Source: Pseudosulfitobacter pseudonitzschiae (GTDB lineage: Bacteria; Pseudomonadota; Alphaproteobacteria; Rhodobacterales; Rhodobacteraceae). Taken from it: DNA of 64,000 nt. Shown piece by piece: positions 1 through 8,223 of the stretch. Under the pieces are notes generated by a model. The model did no database searches. It was not told the origin of the DNA and saw only the letters and a program-made list of their open reading frames with translations. The stretch's first letter is position 1; the number at the start of each line of letters is the position of its first letter. The position numbers and the translations under genes are program-made. The stretch covers positions 1,426,001 through 1,490,000 of the forward strand of contig NZ_CP022415.1 in the NCBI RefSeq assembly GCF_002222635.1, in the 5' to 3' direction.

Positions 1-396
1 CACCGACACGAACGCAATCAGGCGTGCATAATTGCGCCAACGTCCTTCTTCTGCAGACAGCGCGAAAAAGGGCCGCATGAAGGCATCCAGAACGCGTTCC
101 AGGGTCGGGACACCTGTGCGCTTTGCCTGTTCGAGCGCCTCCAGACGCGCGCGCGACAAGGCTTCTGCGCGGCGTGCCACGGTCTGGTGAAATAGGGCCT
201 CTTTTCCGCCACCGTGATGGTGGATCGTGCCGATCGGCTCGCCAGCCTCGGTCGCGATATCGCGGATCGTTGCCCCATCGAATCCGCGGTTGGCAAATAC
301 CGACTCCGCCGCGTCAAGAACACGCTCGCGTGTCGCAAGAGACCGCTTGGAAGGCGCTCTTTTTCTTTTGGTGTCAGTACCTTGGTTTCCTTTCAT
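1..396 (-). CDS. TetR-family transcriptional regulator, C-terminus cut by window edge
   Basis: The minus strand reads open from ATG at 396 to base 1, giving the first 132 residues. Residues 24-70 form a typical TetR helix-turn-helix: RERVLDAAESVFANRGF, then TIRDIATEAG and GTIHHHGGGKEALF. The family binds palindromic operators as dimers and is released by a small ligand bound in the C-terminal domain, which lies mostly outside the window. The N-terminus is rich in Lys and Arg. The gene is divergent from the FMO operon, with 61 bases between the two starts, so it most likely represses that operon and itself. The Shine-Dalgarno sequence is weak. The ligand cannot be inferred from what is visible. 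Confidence 0.9.
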   Translation of the reverse strand, partial: MKGNQGTDTKRKRAPSKRSLATRERVLDAAESVFANRGFDGATIRDIATEAGEPIGTIHHHGGGKEALFHQTVARRAEALSRARLEALEQAKRTGVPTLERVLDAFMRPFFALSAEEGRWRNYARLIAFVSV

Positions 397-417
397 TATT
401 TGATGTTGCCTTATTTA

Positions 418-429
418 GAACATTTGTTC
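418..429. promoter_or_regulatory. Candidate TetR operator palindrome
   Basis: GAACATTTGTTC is an inverted repeat of GAACA and TGTTC around two central bases. It sits in the AT-rich gap between the divergent tetR and FMO starts, 21 bases from the first and 28 from the second. Position and symmetry fit a TetR-type operator that controls both directions. The assignment is inferred from context. Confidence 0.55.
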
Positions 430-457
430 AATTTAAAAAGTAATATGGGAGGAATTT

Positions 458-1774
458 ATGACAGGCGCACATGAACGGTTCGCCCTGATCGGGGCGGGAC
501 CAATGGGCTTGGCGGCTGCAAAGCTACTGTCTCAGAATGGCATAGAATTTCAGGGCTTCGAGCTGCATTCCGGGGTAGGCGGGCTGTGGGACATCGACGG
601 TCCTCTGTCGACGATGTACGAGTCTGCTCATCTGATCTCATCCAAGAAAATGACCGAATTCGCGGACTTCCCGATGCGGGAAGAAGCCGCCGAATACCCT
701 TCGCACCGGGAAATGAAGCGCTACTTTGAAGCGTTCGCCGAGAAATTTGACCTGAACCGACATTTCCGGTTTGAAGCCAAAGTTCTGTCCTGCGAGCCAC
801 TTGGCGGACCGGGTGAGGGGTGGTGTGTGACATGGCGCGACGAACAAGGCGAGCACGCAGAGGAGTTTTCCGGCGTGCTGATTGCAAATGGCACGCTTAG
901 CACACCAAACATGCCCGTATTCAAGGGTGCGTTCAGCGGGGAACTGATCCATTCATCTCAATACAGGTCCGCCAGCCAGTTCGATGGAAAGCGCGTGCTG
1001 GTGATTGGCGCAGGGAACTCTGGCTGTGACATTGCGGTGGACGCGATCCATCACGGAGTGTCATGCGATTTGTCGATGCGGCGGGGATATTATTTTGTGC
1101 CAAAATACGTCTTTGGCAAACCCGCCGACACGATGGGCGGGGTTATAAAACTGCCCATGACAATCAAGCGGAAGGTGGATGGAGCAATTCTGAAATGGTT
1201 CGTCGGAGATCCACAAAAGTACGGCTTTCCCAAGCCGGATTATAAGCTTTACGAAAGCCACCCGGTGGTGAATTCTCTGGTGCTGTACCATGCGGGGCAC
1301 GGAGATTTGACGGTCCGACCCGATATCGACCAATTTGACGGCAACACTGTGCATTTCAAGGATGGCAGCAGCGCGGACTACGATATCATACTTGCTGCAA
1401 CGGGGTATAAACTCGACTATCCTTTTATCGAAAATGCGCTTCTTAACTGGCAAGGCGACGCGCCACATCTCTACCTTAACTGCATGCATCCGGAGCGCGA
1501 TGATATCTTCGTGCTGGGGATGGTCGAGGCTTCGGGGCTTGGTTGGCAGGGGCGACACGAACAGGCCGAGATGGTTGTGCGCTATATCAAGGGGCTGCGG
1601 CAAGGGTCCAACGCTGCGAAAGCGCTGCAAAAAACCAAGGCGAGTGGCTTTGAGCGTGCAACCGGTGGCATGAACTATATCAAGCTGCCGCGCATGGCCT
1701 ATTACGTTGACAAAGCCACATACCGCAAAGCGGTGACCCAGTGGACCAGAAAGCTGACCGGTGGCCGGTCATGA
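458..1774 (+). CDS. Flavin-containing monooxygenase (FMO/Baeyer-Villiger type)
   Basis: A 438-residue flavoprotein that should use FAD, NADPH and O2 to oxygenate a soft nucleophile (N or S) or a ketone. The FAD-binding GxGxxG is at residues 12-17 (GAGPMG). The FMO/BVMO fingerprint FSGELIHSSQY is at 159-169, and the NADPH-binding Rossmann motif GAGNSG is at 184-189. An AATGY motif typical of FMOs lies in the C-terminal third. A strong GGGAGGA ribosome site precedes the ATG. It is the first gene of a four-gene operon, and the next start overlaps its stop (ATGA at 1771). The substrate is unknown. It does not sit beside the genes usually found with trimethylamine monooxygenase, and the cyclic-ketone or steroid-like neighbours make a Baeyer-Villiger role possible. 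Confidence 0.9.
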   Translation: MTGAHERFALIGAGPMGLAAAKLLSQNGIEFQGFELHSGVGGLWDIDGPLSTMYESAHLISSKKMTEFADFPMREEAAEYPSHREMKRYFEAFAEKFDLNRHFRFEAKVLSCEPLGGPGEGWCVTWRDEQGEHAEEFSGVLIANGTLSTPNMPVFKGAFSGELIHSSQYRSASQFDGKRVLVIGAGNSGCDIAVDAIHHGVSCDLSMRRGYYFVPKYVFGKPADTMGGVIKLPMTIKRKVDGAILKWFVGDPQKYGFPKPDYKLYESHPVVNSLVLYHAGHGDLTVRPDIDQFDGNTVHFKDGSSADYDIILAATGYKLDYPFIENALLNWQGDAPHLYLNCMHPERDDIFVLGMVEASGLGWQGRHEQAEMVVRYIKGLRQGSNAAKALQKTKASGFERATGGMNYIKLPRMAYYVDKATYRKAVTQWTRKLTGGRS

Positions 1775-2667
1775 TTGACGAAGCCGTTGTCGAGTTCTCT
1801 GCCGGATCGTTGATGTTGCTTAACGGTATTCTGGCGGTGGTGATGTTCTCGATCGCCATTGATCTTAGACCGAGCGACTTTCGGGCTTTTGCCAAGGCGC
1901 CCAAGCCATTGGTGGTCGGGTTGCTTTCACAATTCCTGCTATTGCCTTTCCTGACGTATCTGTTGGTGATCGTGGTGCAACCGCAGGCATCCGTCGCGCT
2001 GGGGCTTATTCTGGTGGCGGCCTGTCCGGGCGGGAATATATCAAATTTCATCACTTACCGGGCGGGAGGGAACGCGGCGTTGTCGGTGTCGATGACGGCT
2101 TTTTCCACCGTCGGAGCCATCTTGCTGACCCCTGCGAACATCGCATTCTGGGGGAGCCTTTATGCACCGTCTGCCGGTCTGTTGCGCACCACGGCAATAG
2201 ATCCGGTGAGCATCGCGATCACGGTTGGCCTTATGCTTATCCTGCCTTTGGTCCTTGGGGTGACGTTGAACACCAGACATCCCAACCTGACCGCACGGTT
2301 GCGTAGGCCGTTACAGTGGATTTCGATGGTAATATTCGTAGGCTTTGTTGTGCTGGCTCTTGCTGCGAACTGGCCCACCTTCGTGGCTTTCGCCGGAGGC
2401 ATCGCCGGATTGGTGATAGCCCATAATGCGATCGGGCTTGGCGGTGGCTATGCATTTGCAACCCTTGCGCGGTTGACCCCCTTCAATCGCAGGGCTGTTA
2501 CCATCGAAACCGGTATTCAAAATTCCGGACTTGGACTGGTTTTGATCTTTGGCTTTTTCGGGGGGCTGGGCGGAATGGCGATCGTCGCGGCATTCTGGGG
2601 CATCTGGCATGCAATTTCAGGACTGGTGCTTGCCTGGATCATGTCCCGCACCGAGGCGCGGCGATGA
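1771..2667 (+). CDS. SBF/BASS-family (bile acid:sodium symporter-like) transporter
   Basis: A polytopic inner-membrane protein of 298 residues with about nine or ten hydrophobic segments. It carries the family hallmarks LVAACPGGNISNF and a second region rich in Gly and Asn (IETGIQNSGLGL); both resemble the crossed helices that bind sodium and substrate in this family. The ATG at 1771 overlaps the monooxygenase stop and fits the family N-terminus better than the upstream in-frame start at 1741. BASS proteins carry bile acids, organic anions, pantoate and small sulfur compounds. Here the transporter probably moves the substrate or product of the flanking oxidoreductases. It is translationally coupled at both ends. 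Confidence 0.88.
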   Translation: MIDEAVVEFSAGSLMLLNGILAVVMFSIAIDLRPSDFRAFAKAPKPLVVGLLSQFLLLPFLTYLLVIVVQPQASVALGLILVAACPGGNISNFITYRAGGNAALSVSMTAFSTVGAILLTPANIAFWGSLYAPSAGLLRTTAIDPVSIAITVGLMLILPLVLGVTLNTRHPNLTARLRRPLQWISMVIFVGFVVLALAANWPTFVAFAGGIAGLVIAHNAIGLGGGYAFATLARLTPFNRRAVTIETGIQNSGLGLVLIFGFFGGLGGMAIVAAFWGIWHAISGLVLAWIMSRTEARR

Positions 2668-3593
2668 CCCGTATCCTGATCACTGGTGGGGCAGGCATGG
2701 TTGGGCACGCTTTGGTCAAGGCCTTGGCCTGCGAGGATGTCGTTGTTACCGACCTTGCCAGTACGAATGTGCCCAAGGGCATGAAATTCCGGCGCATGGA
2801 TGTGACAGGCAGCGACCCCGACACCGTAATCGGAGAGGAACAGCCCGACGTGGTTGTCCATCTTGCCTCCATCGTGACCCCGCCGTCCGGGATGACACGC
2901 GAACAGGCTTTTGCCGTCGATGTTACCGGCACGCGCAACGTTCTGGCGGCCTGTCTGGCGCATGGGGTCAAGCGTTTGGTCGTCACCAGTTCCGGCGCCG
3001 CCTATGGCTATCACCCCGACAACCCTGTTCCGATAACAGAAGACACTCCCTGCCGTGGCAACCCGGAATTTGCCTATGCCGATCACAAGCGTCAGGTCGA
3101 AGAGATGCTGGCGGATGCCCGGCGGGACCATCCGGATCTTGCCCAAGTCATCCTTCGTGTCGGGACCGTACTTGGGCCGGGTACCGACAACCAGATCACC
3201 GCTCTTTTCCGTCGCAAAAGGTTGCTGGCGATCAGGAACAGCGACAGCCCATTCGTTTTCATCTGGACCCAAGACCTTGCCCGTATCGTGGAACGTGCCG
3301 CGACCACGGGCCCTGCCGGTATCTACAACGTGGCAGGCGATGGCTGGTTGTCGGTCGATGACCTTGCAAAGGCACTTGGCAAGCCGGTTCTGCGCCTTCC
3401 GGCTTGGGCACTGAAAGCGGCGCTGGCGGTCGCGCATCCGCTTGGGTTGTCACGGTATGGACCGGAACAGGTCCGGTTTCTGCAGTATCGGCCCGTTCTC
3501 GATAATGATCGCCTGAAGCATGTGTTCGGATATAGCCCCGAACTGACCTCCGCCGAGGTATTCGATCTGTGGAAAGACGGGGCGGGACTATGA
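2664..3593 (+). CDS. NAD-dependent epimerase/dehydratase (extended SDR)
   Basis: A 309-residue extended short-chain dehydrogenase. The cofactor motif TGGAGMVG is at residues 7-14, and an acidic residue at the end of beta-2 suggests NAD(H). A Ser-Ser pair near 109-110 and the Y138-x3-K142 motif (YADHK) form the active site. The start overlaps the transporter stop by four bases (ATGA). Family members epimerise or dehydrate nucleotide sugars, or act as 3-beta-hydroxysteroid dehydrogenases. With a monooxygenase and a second SDR in the same operon, alcohol oxidation on a small-molecule catabolic path is more likely than sugar-nucleotide work. That is inferred from neighbours. Confidence 0.87.
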   Translation: MTRILITGGAGMVGHALVKALACEDVVVTDLASTNVPKGMKFRRMDVTGSDPDTVIGEEQPDVVVHLASIVTPPSGMTREQAFAVDVTGTRNVLAACLAHGVKRLVVTSSGAAYGYHPDNPVPITEDTPCRGNPEFAYADHKRQVEEMLADARRDHPDLAQVILRVGTVLGPGTDNQITALFRRKRLLAIRNSDSPFVFIWTQDLARIVERAATTGPAGIYNVAGDGWLSVDDLAKALGKPVLRLPAWALKAALAVAHPLGLSRYGPEQVRFLQYRPVLDNDRLKHVFGYSPELTSAEVFDLWKDGAGL

Positions 3594-4369
3594 AGACCGC
3601 TGTCATATCTGGCGGAAACGGCGGGTTAGGGCGGGCGCTGGCCGCCGGGTTGGAAGATCGGGGCTGGCACTGTGTTTTGATGGACATCGACATTAGCGGG
3701 CTGGATGCATCGGAAAGCTGTACGCCAATCGCCGTTGACCTGACTGACATTCAGGCTTTGGATCAGGCAGCGTCGCAGATTATTGCTGCGCGGCCTTCGA
3801 TCGACATGGTGATCTATAACGCTGGCGTGTCCCAGATTAGCACTTTTGCGAACGCTGACATCACAAGCCATCGCCGGATTTTTGAAATCAACTATTTCGC
3901 CGCAGTTTCTATGGCGGGCGCATTTTTGAAGCCAATCCGTGATAGCAGGGGAACACACCTTGCCATCTCTTCTGTCGCCGGTTTTGCACCCTTGCATGGT
4001 CGCACTGCCTATGCGGCGTCAAAACACGCTATGCAGGGCTTTTTCTCATCACTCCGCTCGGAGGAGCGTGCGTATGGCGTGCGCTGCCTCATCGCGGCGC
4101 CCAGTTTTGTGGCAACGAATATCGGCAATGCCAACAGCACAGATGGCAAGATTGTGCGTCCCGGTTCGGCGGCGGACGGGATCGATTATATGTCACCGGA
4201 AACAGCCGCCAAAGTGATCCTGAAAGGCGCTGAAACGGGGCGGGAGTTTATACCGGTTGGCCGCGTTTCGCGGCTTGCTTCGTTGATTATGCGCGCCTCG
4301 CCGAGGCTCTATCAACGCCTGATGCAGCGCAAGATTGTGATGGATGATCCAAAACAAGATAAACATTAG
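3590..4369 (+). CDS. Classical short-chain dehydrogenase/reductase
   Basis: A 259-residue classical SDR. The nucleotide motif SGGNGGLG is at residues 7-14, with a beta-4 NAG motif (YNAGVS), a catalytic Ser in ISSVAGF and the YAASK catalytic pair. The ATG at 3590 is chosen because it makes a four-base ATGA overlap with the epimerase stop; an upstream in-frame ATG at 3569 lies inside the previous gene. It closes the FMO operon. Its 3' end runs into the 3' end of an opposing transposase remnant (4-base overlap), so the operon may have been trimmed there. The substrate is unknown. Confidence 0.87.
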   Translation: MKTAVISGGNGGLGRALAAGLEDRGWHCVLMDIDISGLDASESCTPIAVDLTDIQALDQAASQIIAARPSIDMVIYNAGVSQISTFANADITSHRRIFEINYFAAVSMAGAFLKPIRDSRGTHLAISSVAGFAPLHGRTAYAASKHAMQGFFSSLRSEERAYGVRCLIAAPSFVATNIGNANSTDGKIVRPGSAADGIDYMSPETAAKVILKGAETGREFIPVGRVSRLASLIMRASPRLYQRLMQRKIVMDDPKQDKH

Positions 4370-4950
4370 CTGGGTGGCACCGAGTGTTCAGCTTGACGGG
4401 CCGAAGTTTCACGGCTGCAGATCGTCGATGCAGCTTTCGGGTGGTAGGCGGCAATGGCTTGCCGTTTGGTCTTTGGGTAGGCGAAGGGTTTGACGCCGTT
4501 GATCTTGCAGGTTTCGATCAGCGAGGCGATGCGACCCCAAACGATACCGCCTTCGTCATGGCCTGCAAAAAGAGTGTTCTTGCGATTGGTGGGATCAGGT
4601 TTTCGATCCTGGTCGCTGTCAGTCTCGACACGGCCGTCAGTCGGAAGGGTCTGCAGCCCATTCCAGTGACTATGGATGCAGGTCAGCTTTTCTCTCAGCC
4701 GGGATTTATTGGAGATATTGCGTCTTTCGACCTGCAACCAATCGCCGAAGGCCGCCACCAGCGGTGCGCTGCGGGTCGGCACCCACAGGTAGCCCGTTTT
4801 GGCCTTGTCGCGGACCGTTTCCAACACCGGAGCAGATGTTTCATCCATGAACAGATTTCCAGATTGCTTCAGATAGTCGGCTAACCGGTCCACCACAGGC
4901 CCCAGGTGGAACGCGGCTTCGCCCGCCCAGTACTGCTGGGTTCTTCGTCG
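4366..4950 (-). pseudogene. IS66-family transposase (TnpC) remnant
   Basis: The minus strand encodes pieces of an IS66 TnpC in the right order but with internal parts missing. These are YWAGEAAFHLGPVVDRLADYL, then FMDETSAPVL and KAKTGYLWVPTR, followed directly by the C-terminal landmarks NTLFAGHDEGG and IASLIETCKINGVKPFAY. The catalytic core between them is gone. Reading upstream, the frame meets a stop (TAG) before any start near the N-terminal fragment. It is therefore a dead element, far shorter than the roughly 500 residues of intact TnpC. No partner tnpA or tnpB genes and no clear terminal repeats are visible. It separates the FMO operon from tRNA-Asn. Confidence 0.8.
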
Positions 4951-4957
4951 CTATTGT

Positions 4958-5035
4958 CTAACCCGACGAAAAACCAAAGCCATCAGGTGCTGGATGAATT
5001 TCATGGATGCTGATGTCGGGGCTTTCGTCGGTCAT
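4958..5035 (-). CDS. Small 25-residue reading frame, possibly a gene tip cut by IS66
   Basis: ATG at 5035 opens a frame beginning MTDESPDISIHEIHPAPDGF and stopping at 4958, with a GAGG about ten bases upstream. It lies between the tRNA-Asn terminator and the IS66 remnant. It could be a small peptide, the N-terminal stub of a gene truncated by the insertion, or chance. I recognise no family. Confidence 0.2.
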   Translation of the reverse strand: MTDESPDISIHEIHPAPDGFGFSSG

Positions 5036-5059
5036 CGTAAAACAACCTCGTTCCCCAAA

Positions 5060-5096
5060 AGAAAAAGGGCCTAGCGCTGCTCTGCGCTAAGCCCTT
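5060..5096 (-). terminator. Rho-independent terminator after tRNA-Asn
   Basis: On the minus strand AGGGCTTAGCGC pairs with GCGCTAGGCCCT around a short loop. It is followed by a T-rich run (TTTTTCTTTT). It lies just downstream of the tRNA-Asn gene. Confidence 0.8.
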
Positions 5097-5104
5097 GAAT
5101 TAAT

Positions 5105-5179
5105 TGGCTCCGACGGTAGGGATCGAACCTACGACCAATTGATTAACAGTCAACTGCTCTACCGCTGAGCTACGTCGGA
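5105..5179 (-). tRNA. tRNA-Asn (GUU)
   Basis: A complete cloverleaf on the minus strand from TCCGACG to CGTCGGAGCCA, with the CCA encoded. The anticodon loop CTGTTAA gives GUU (Asn). The T-arm reads GGTTCGATCCC. Its 3' end faces the IS66 remnant and the FMO operon, the usual orientation for a tRNA used as an integration site. Confidence 0.95.
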
Positions 5180-5260
5180 ACGGTTCGCGCCGTATAGCAA
5201 CAGTGATTTCAGCCGTCCAGAGGGTTTTACTGAAAAAATCAACTTTTCCGGACTGCGCTA

Positions 5261-6172
5261 TCAAAGCGCTTTGAATGCGGCGTTGGCGGACAGCCGGCCC
5301 AGTGGTGCTGCGCGATCTTTTCCGGTCAGATCCACAAGATGTGCCAACACGTTGCGGGTGGCGGCCCCCAGCAGGGCGGGCGGGGTTTCGGTATAGATTG
5401 CGGCGGCCAGATCTGCGGCGGTGGCAGGGCCTTGGGCCAGATGGGACAGGATCGACGCCTCGCGGCTCAGCCGATGGGTAACCAGCCAGTCCAGACGCGC
5501 AGCGGGGTCGGTCACAGGCGCGCCGTGGCCGGGATAGAACACACGCCAGGCGCGCGCTTGCAGCCGCGCGCAGGACGCCATGAAGTCGGTCAGATCACCA
5601 TCAGGGGGCGAGACCAGCGACGAGGCCCAGCCCATCACGTGATCGGCTGTCAGACAAAGGTCACCCCATGCCAGACACAGGTGGTTGCCGATGTGACCGG
5701 GCGTGTGGATCGCTTCCAGCTCCCAGCCGTCGCCGTCGATCACTGTGCCGTCAGGCACCACCACATCCGCTGTGAACGTCGTGTCGATGCCTTCGCCGCC
5801 GCCCACCAGATCATCCTTGGCCAGTTCGGCCATCACAGCACTGCGCCCTGCATCGGGATCACCAAAAGCCAGCACCGGCGCGCCGGTGCGCTGCGCCAGC
5901 GGGCGGGCAAGGGGCGAGTGGTCCAGATGGGTGTGGGTGACGATGATGTGCGTGATGCTTTGATCGGGGCCAACAGCATCCAGAATCGCCTGCAAATGCG
6001 CCTCGTCCTCGGGGCCGGGGTCAATCACCGCCAAACTGCGCGTGCCCACAAGATAGGTATTGGTGCCGCGATAGGTCATCGGTGAGGGATTGGGCGCCAC
6101 GATCCGGCGCAATCCGGGTTCCAGCGTCTCGGCTACGCCGATTACAGGATCAAAATCATCGGGTGGCATCAT
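5261..6172 (-). CDS. MBL-fold metallo-hydrolase (LACTB2-like)
   Basis: A 303-residue metallo-beta-lactamase-fold enzyme. The metal-binding HTHLDH motif is at residues 80-85. Later ligands sit in HTPGHIGNH, the LTADHVMGW segment and YPGHG. The C-terminal 80 residues form a small helical winged domain like that after the MBL domain in LACTB2-type proteins. Those act as endoribonucleases or thioester hydrolases, so the substrate here is open. It is cytoplasmic, with no signal peptide. It is divergent from the EnvZ-like kinase, with only 45 bases between the starts. MM at the start leaves a one-codon ambiguity. Confidence 0.88.
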   Translation of the reverse strand: MMPPDDFDPVIGVAETLEPGLRRIVAPNPSPMTYRGTNTYLVGTRSLAVIDPGPEDEAHLQAILDAVGPDQSITHIIVTHTHLDHSPLARPLAQRTGAPVLAFGDPDAGRSAVMAELAKDDLVGGGEGIDTTFTADVVVPDGTVIDGDGWELEAIHTPGHIGNHLCLAWGDLCLTADHVMGWASSLVSPPDGDLTDFMASCARLQARAWRVFYPGHGAPVTDPAARLDWLVTHRLSREASILSHLAQGPATAADLAAAIYTETPPALLGAATRNVLAHLVDLTGKDRAAPLGRLSANAAFKAL

Positions 6173-6217
6173 GGCTGGGCTCTTCTATCCGCTTCGGTTC
6201 ACCGCTAGGGTTTAGAC

Positions 6218-7531
6218 ATGTCCTTTGAATGGCTCAAACACTATATGCCCCGCAGCCTTTATGGCCGTGCCGCGCTGATCCTGCTTTTGCCGGTGGTTTT
6301 CGTGCAAATTGTCGTGTCGGTTCTGTTCACCCAGCGCCATTTCGAAGGGGTCACCGCGCAGATGACCAATGCCGCCGGACGCGAGATTGAACTGGTGCTG
6401 GACACCGTGGCCGACGCGCCATCTCGTGCGTTGATCAGCCAGACGGTGCAGGCGCATGTGCCCCAGCTTGAGATTTACGCAATAGCCGTCGACACGGCAC
6501 CCGCGCAGGACAGCTGGGACTGGCAGGACCTGTCGGGTGGTTTTGTCGTTGCGCGGTTGCGCGAACGTGTGCCGGGTGCGGTGGCGGTTGATCTGACCAA
6601 CGACAAGCGGGTTCATGTTTATGTGCAGATGGACACCGGTCTGGTACGTCTGGATTTCGACCGGCGTCGCGTTTCTGCGGCAAATCCGCACCAGCTATTT
6701 GTAAACATGATATTTTTCAGCGTCCTGATAACCATCATCGCGTTGATCTATCTGCGCAACCAATTGCGCCCGATCAAACGTCTGGCCAGCGCCTCCGAGG
6801 CCTTTGGCCGTGGGCGACATGTGCCCTATACACCCGCCGGTGCCACCGAGGTGCGCGCAGCAGGCGCGGCATTTGTCGACATGCGCAACCGGATCGAACG
6901 GCAGATCGAAACGCGCACTTTGATGCTGTCGGGTGTCAGCCATGACTTGCGCACGCCCCTGACGCGGATGCGGTTGTCGCTGTCGATGCTGGATGACGAG
7001 GACCGCGAGGCACTGGAACAGGACGTGGACCAGATGCAAAGTATGATCGACGAATTCCTGAACTTTGCCAAAGGCGCACAGGAAGGTGAGCCCGAAAAGA
7101 TCGACCCGCTGGCGCTGATACGCGACATTGTGGACGACCAACAAAGGGCAGGGCGGCCCGTCACACTGGTGACGGCCACGGGCGAGGGCACCATCAACCT
7201 GCGCCCTGTCGCCATGCGCCGCGCCGTCGAAAACCTGATCAACAACGCAGTGCGCTATGGGGCCAAGGTCGAGGTCAGCGTGGTTCTGACCGAAAAATCC
7301 CTGCGCTTTCGTGTCGAGGACGACGGCCCTGGTATCCCCGAAGACCGCCGCGCCGATGCGCAGCGCCCGTTCACGCGGCTGGACCCTGCGCGCAATCAGG
7401 ATAAGGGCGGCGGCGTGGGCCTTGGCCTTGCCATCGCCACCGACATCGCCCGCGCCCACGGCGGCGTGCTGCGCCTGGGCAACAGCGAACGTCTGGGCGG
7501 GTTGCAGGCGGATATTGTAATCGCACGCTAG
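6218..7531 (+). CDS. EnvZ-like sensor histidine kinase
   Basis: A 437-residue inner-membrane kinase. TM1 is at about 17-37 and is followed by a periplasmic loop of some 125 residues, TM2 at about 162-180 and a HAMP linker starting near RPIKRLA. The dimerisation box is SGVSHDLRTPLTRMRL, with phospho-acceptor His242. The ATPase domain carries ENLINNAVRYG (N box), EDDGPGIP (G1) and GGGVGLGLAI (G2). The layout matches EnvZ of alphaproteobacteria. No OmpR-like response regulator gene adjoins it; the next gene is a small VOC protein 13 bases downstream. The partner must therefore be encoded elsewhere. Confidence 0.9.
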   Translation: MSFEWLKHYMPRSLYGRAALILLLPVVFVQIVVSVLFTQRHFEGVTAQMTNAAGREIELVLDTVADAPSRALISQTVQAHVPQLEIYAIAVDTAPAQDSWDWQDLSGGFVVARLRERVPGAVAVDLTNDKRVHVYVQMDTGLVRLDFDRRRVSAANPHQLFVNMIFFSVLITIIALIYLRNQLRPIKRLASASEAFGRGRHVPYTPAGATEVRAAGAAFVDMRNRIERQIETRTLMLSGVSHDLRTPLTRMRLSLSMLDDEDREALEQDVDQMQSMIDEFLNFAKGAQEGEPEKIDPLALIRDIVDDQQRAGRPVTLVTATGEGTINLRPVAMRRAVENLINNAVRYGAKVEVSVVLTEKSLRFRVEDDGPGIPEDRRADAQRPFTRLDPARNQDKGGGVGLGLAIATDIARAHGGVLRLGNSERLGGLQADIVIAR

Positions 7532-7544
7532 GAGGCGGCAAGCC

Positions 7545-7898
7545 ATGACAGTCAAACGTATCGTAACAAACATCGCTGCGCAGTCGGTGGACGAAATCCG
7601 CGCGTTCTATGCCGAACTGTTCGACCTGACAGTGGTGATGGATCACGGCTGGATTGTCACTCTGGCCTCTGACGAATTTGCACAGACCCAGATCGGCATC
7701 GCCAGCGAAGGCGGGTCGGGCACTGCGGTTCCCGATATCTCGGTCGAGGTGGATGACGTCGATTCTGTTTATGCGCGCGCCAAACGTCTTGGGCACCCCA
7801 TCGAATACGACCTGATTGACGAACCGTGGGGTGTGCGCCGGTTTTATCTGCGCGATCCGGCGGGGAAACTGGTTAACGTACTGTCCCACCCGCGCTGA
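7545..7898 (+). CDS. VOC/glyoxalase-like small protein
   Basis: A 117-residue protein with the vicinal-oxygen-chelate fold. The N-terminal half has IVTNIAAQSVDEIRAFYAELF and the C-terminal half has VRRFYLRDPAGKLVNVLSH. The last part resembles the metal and substrate segment of glyoxalase I or bleomycin-resistance proteins. Length fits a single-domain VOC protein that dimerises. It starts 13 bases after the kinase stop behind an AGGAGG-like site, so the two are probably co-transcribed. The substrate is unknown. Confidence 0.8.
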   Translation: MTVKRIVTNIAAQSVDEIRAFYAELFDLTVVMDHGWIVTLASDEFAQTQIGIASEGGSGTAVPDISVEVDDVDSVYARAKRLGHPIEYDLIDEPWGVRRFYLRDPAGKLVNVLSHPR

Positions 7899-8031
7899 GG
7901 CGCGTCGGGTTTTGGTGCGGTTCTGACTGACAAAACGAGTCGGCAGGCCGCAGGCATACCTCCGCACAGGGTTGCGTTTCACGCCAACCACCGCGGCCAA
8001 TCACTCATAACGTATTGAAATATCTTGATTT

Positions 8032-8108
8032 TGGTAGGCCCGGCAGGACTTGAACCCGCAACCAAAGCGTTATGAGCGCTCTGCTCTAACCAATTGAGCT
8101 ACAGGCCC
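8032..8108 (-). tRNA. tRNA with CAU anticodon (Ile2 or elongator Met)
   Basis: A 77-base cloverleaf on the minus strand from GGGCCTG to CGGGCCTACCA with CCA encoded. The anticodon loop is CTCATAA, so the anticodon is CAU. The first acceptor pair is G-U. Elongator Met and lysidine-modified Ile2 share this anticodon and I cannot separate them from the sequence alone; the GAGCG/CGCTT anticodon stem makes me lean to Ile2. Confidence 0.9.
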
Positions 8109-8223
8109 GCCTGCGCGTTTGGGTATGTCGCCGCGCGCGCTTCGTCAAGAGAGAGCGTTGCACGCGCGCGCGGGATGTTCTAACCCCACGTCCAAAGTGT
8201 CGCATTTGCCAAGGACCACTGCC

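Noticed and set aside
4384-4884. 166-residue plus-strand frame in the IS66 area
   Set aside because: It is antisense to the recognisable transposase fragments and matches nothing.
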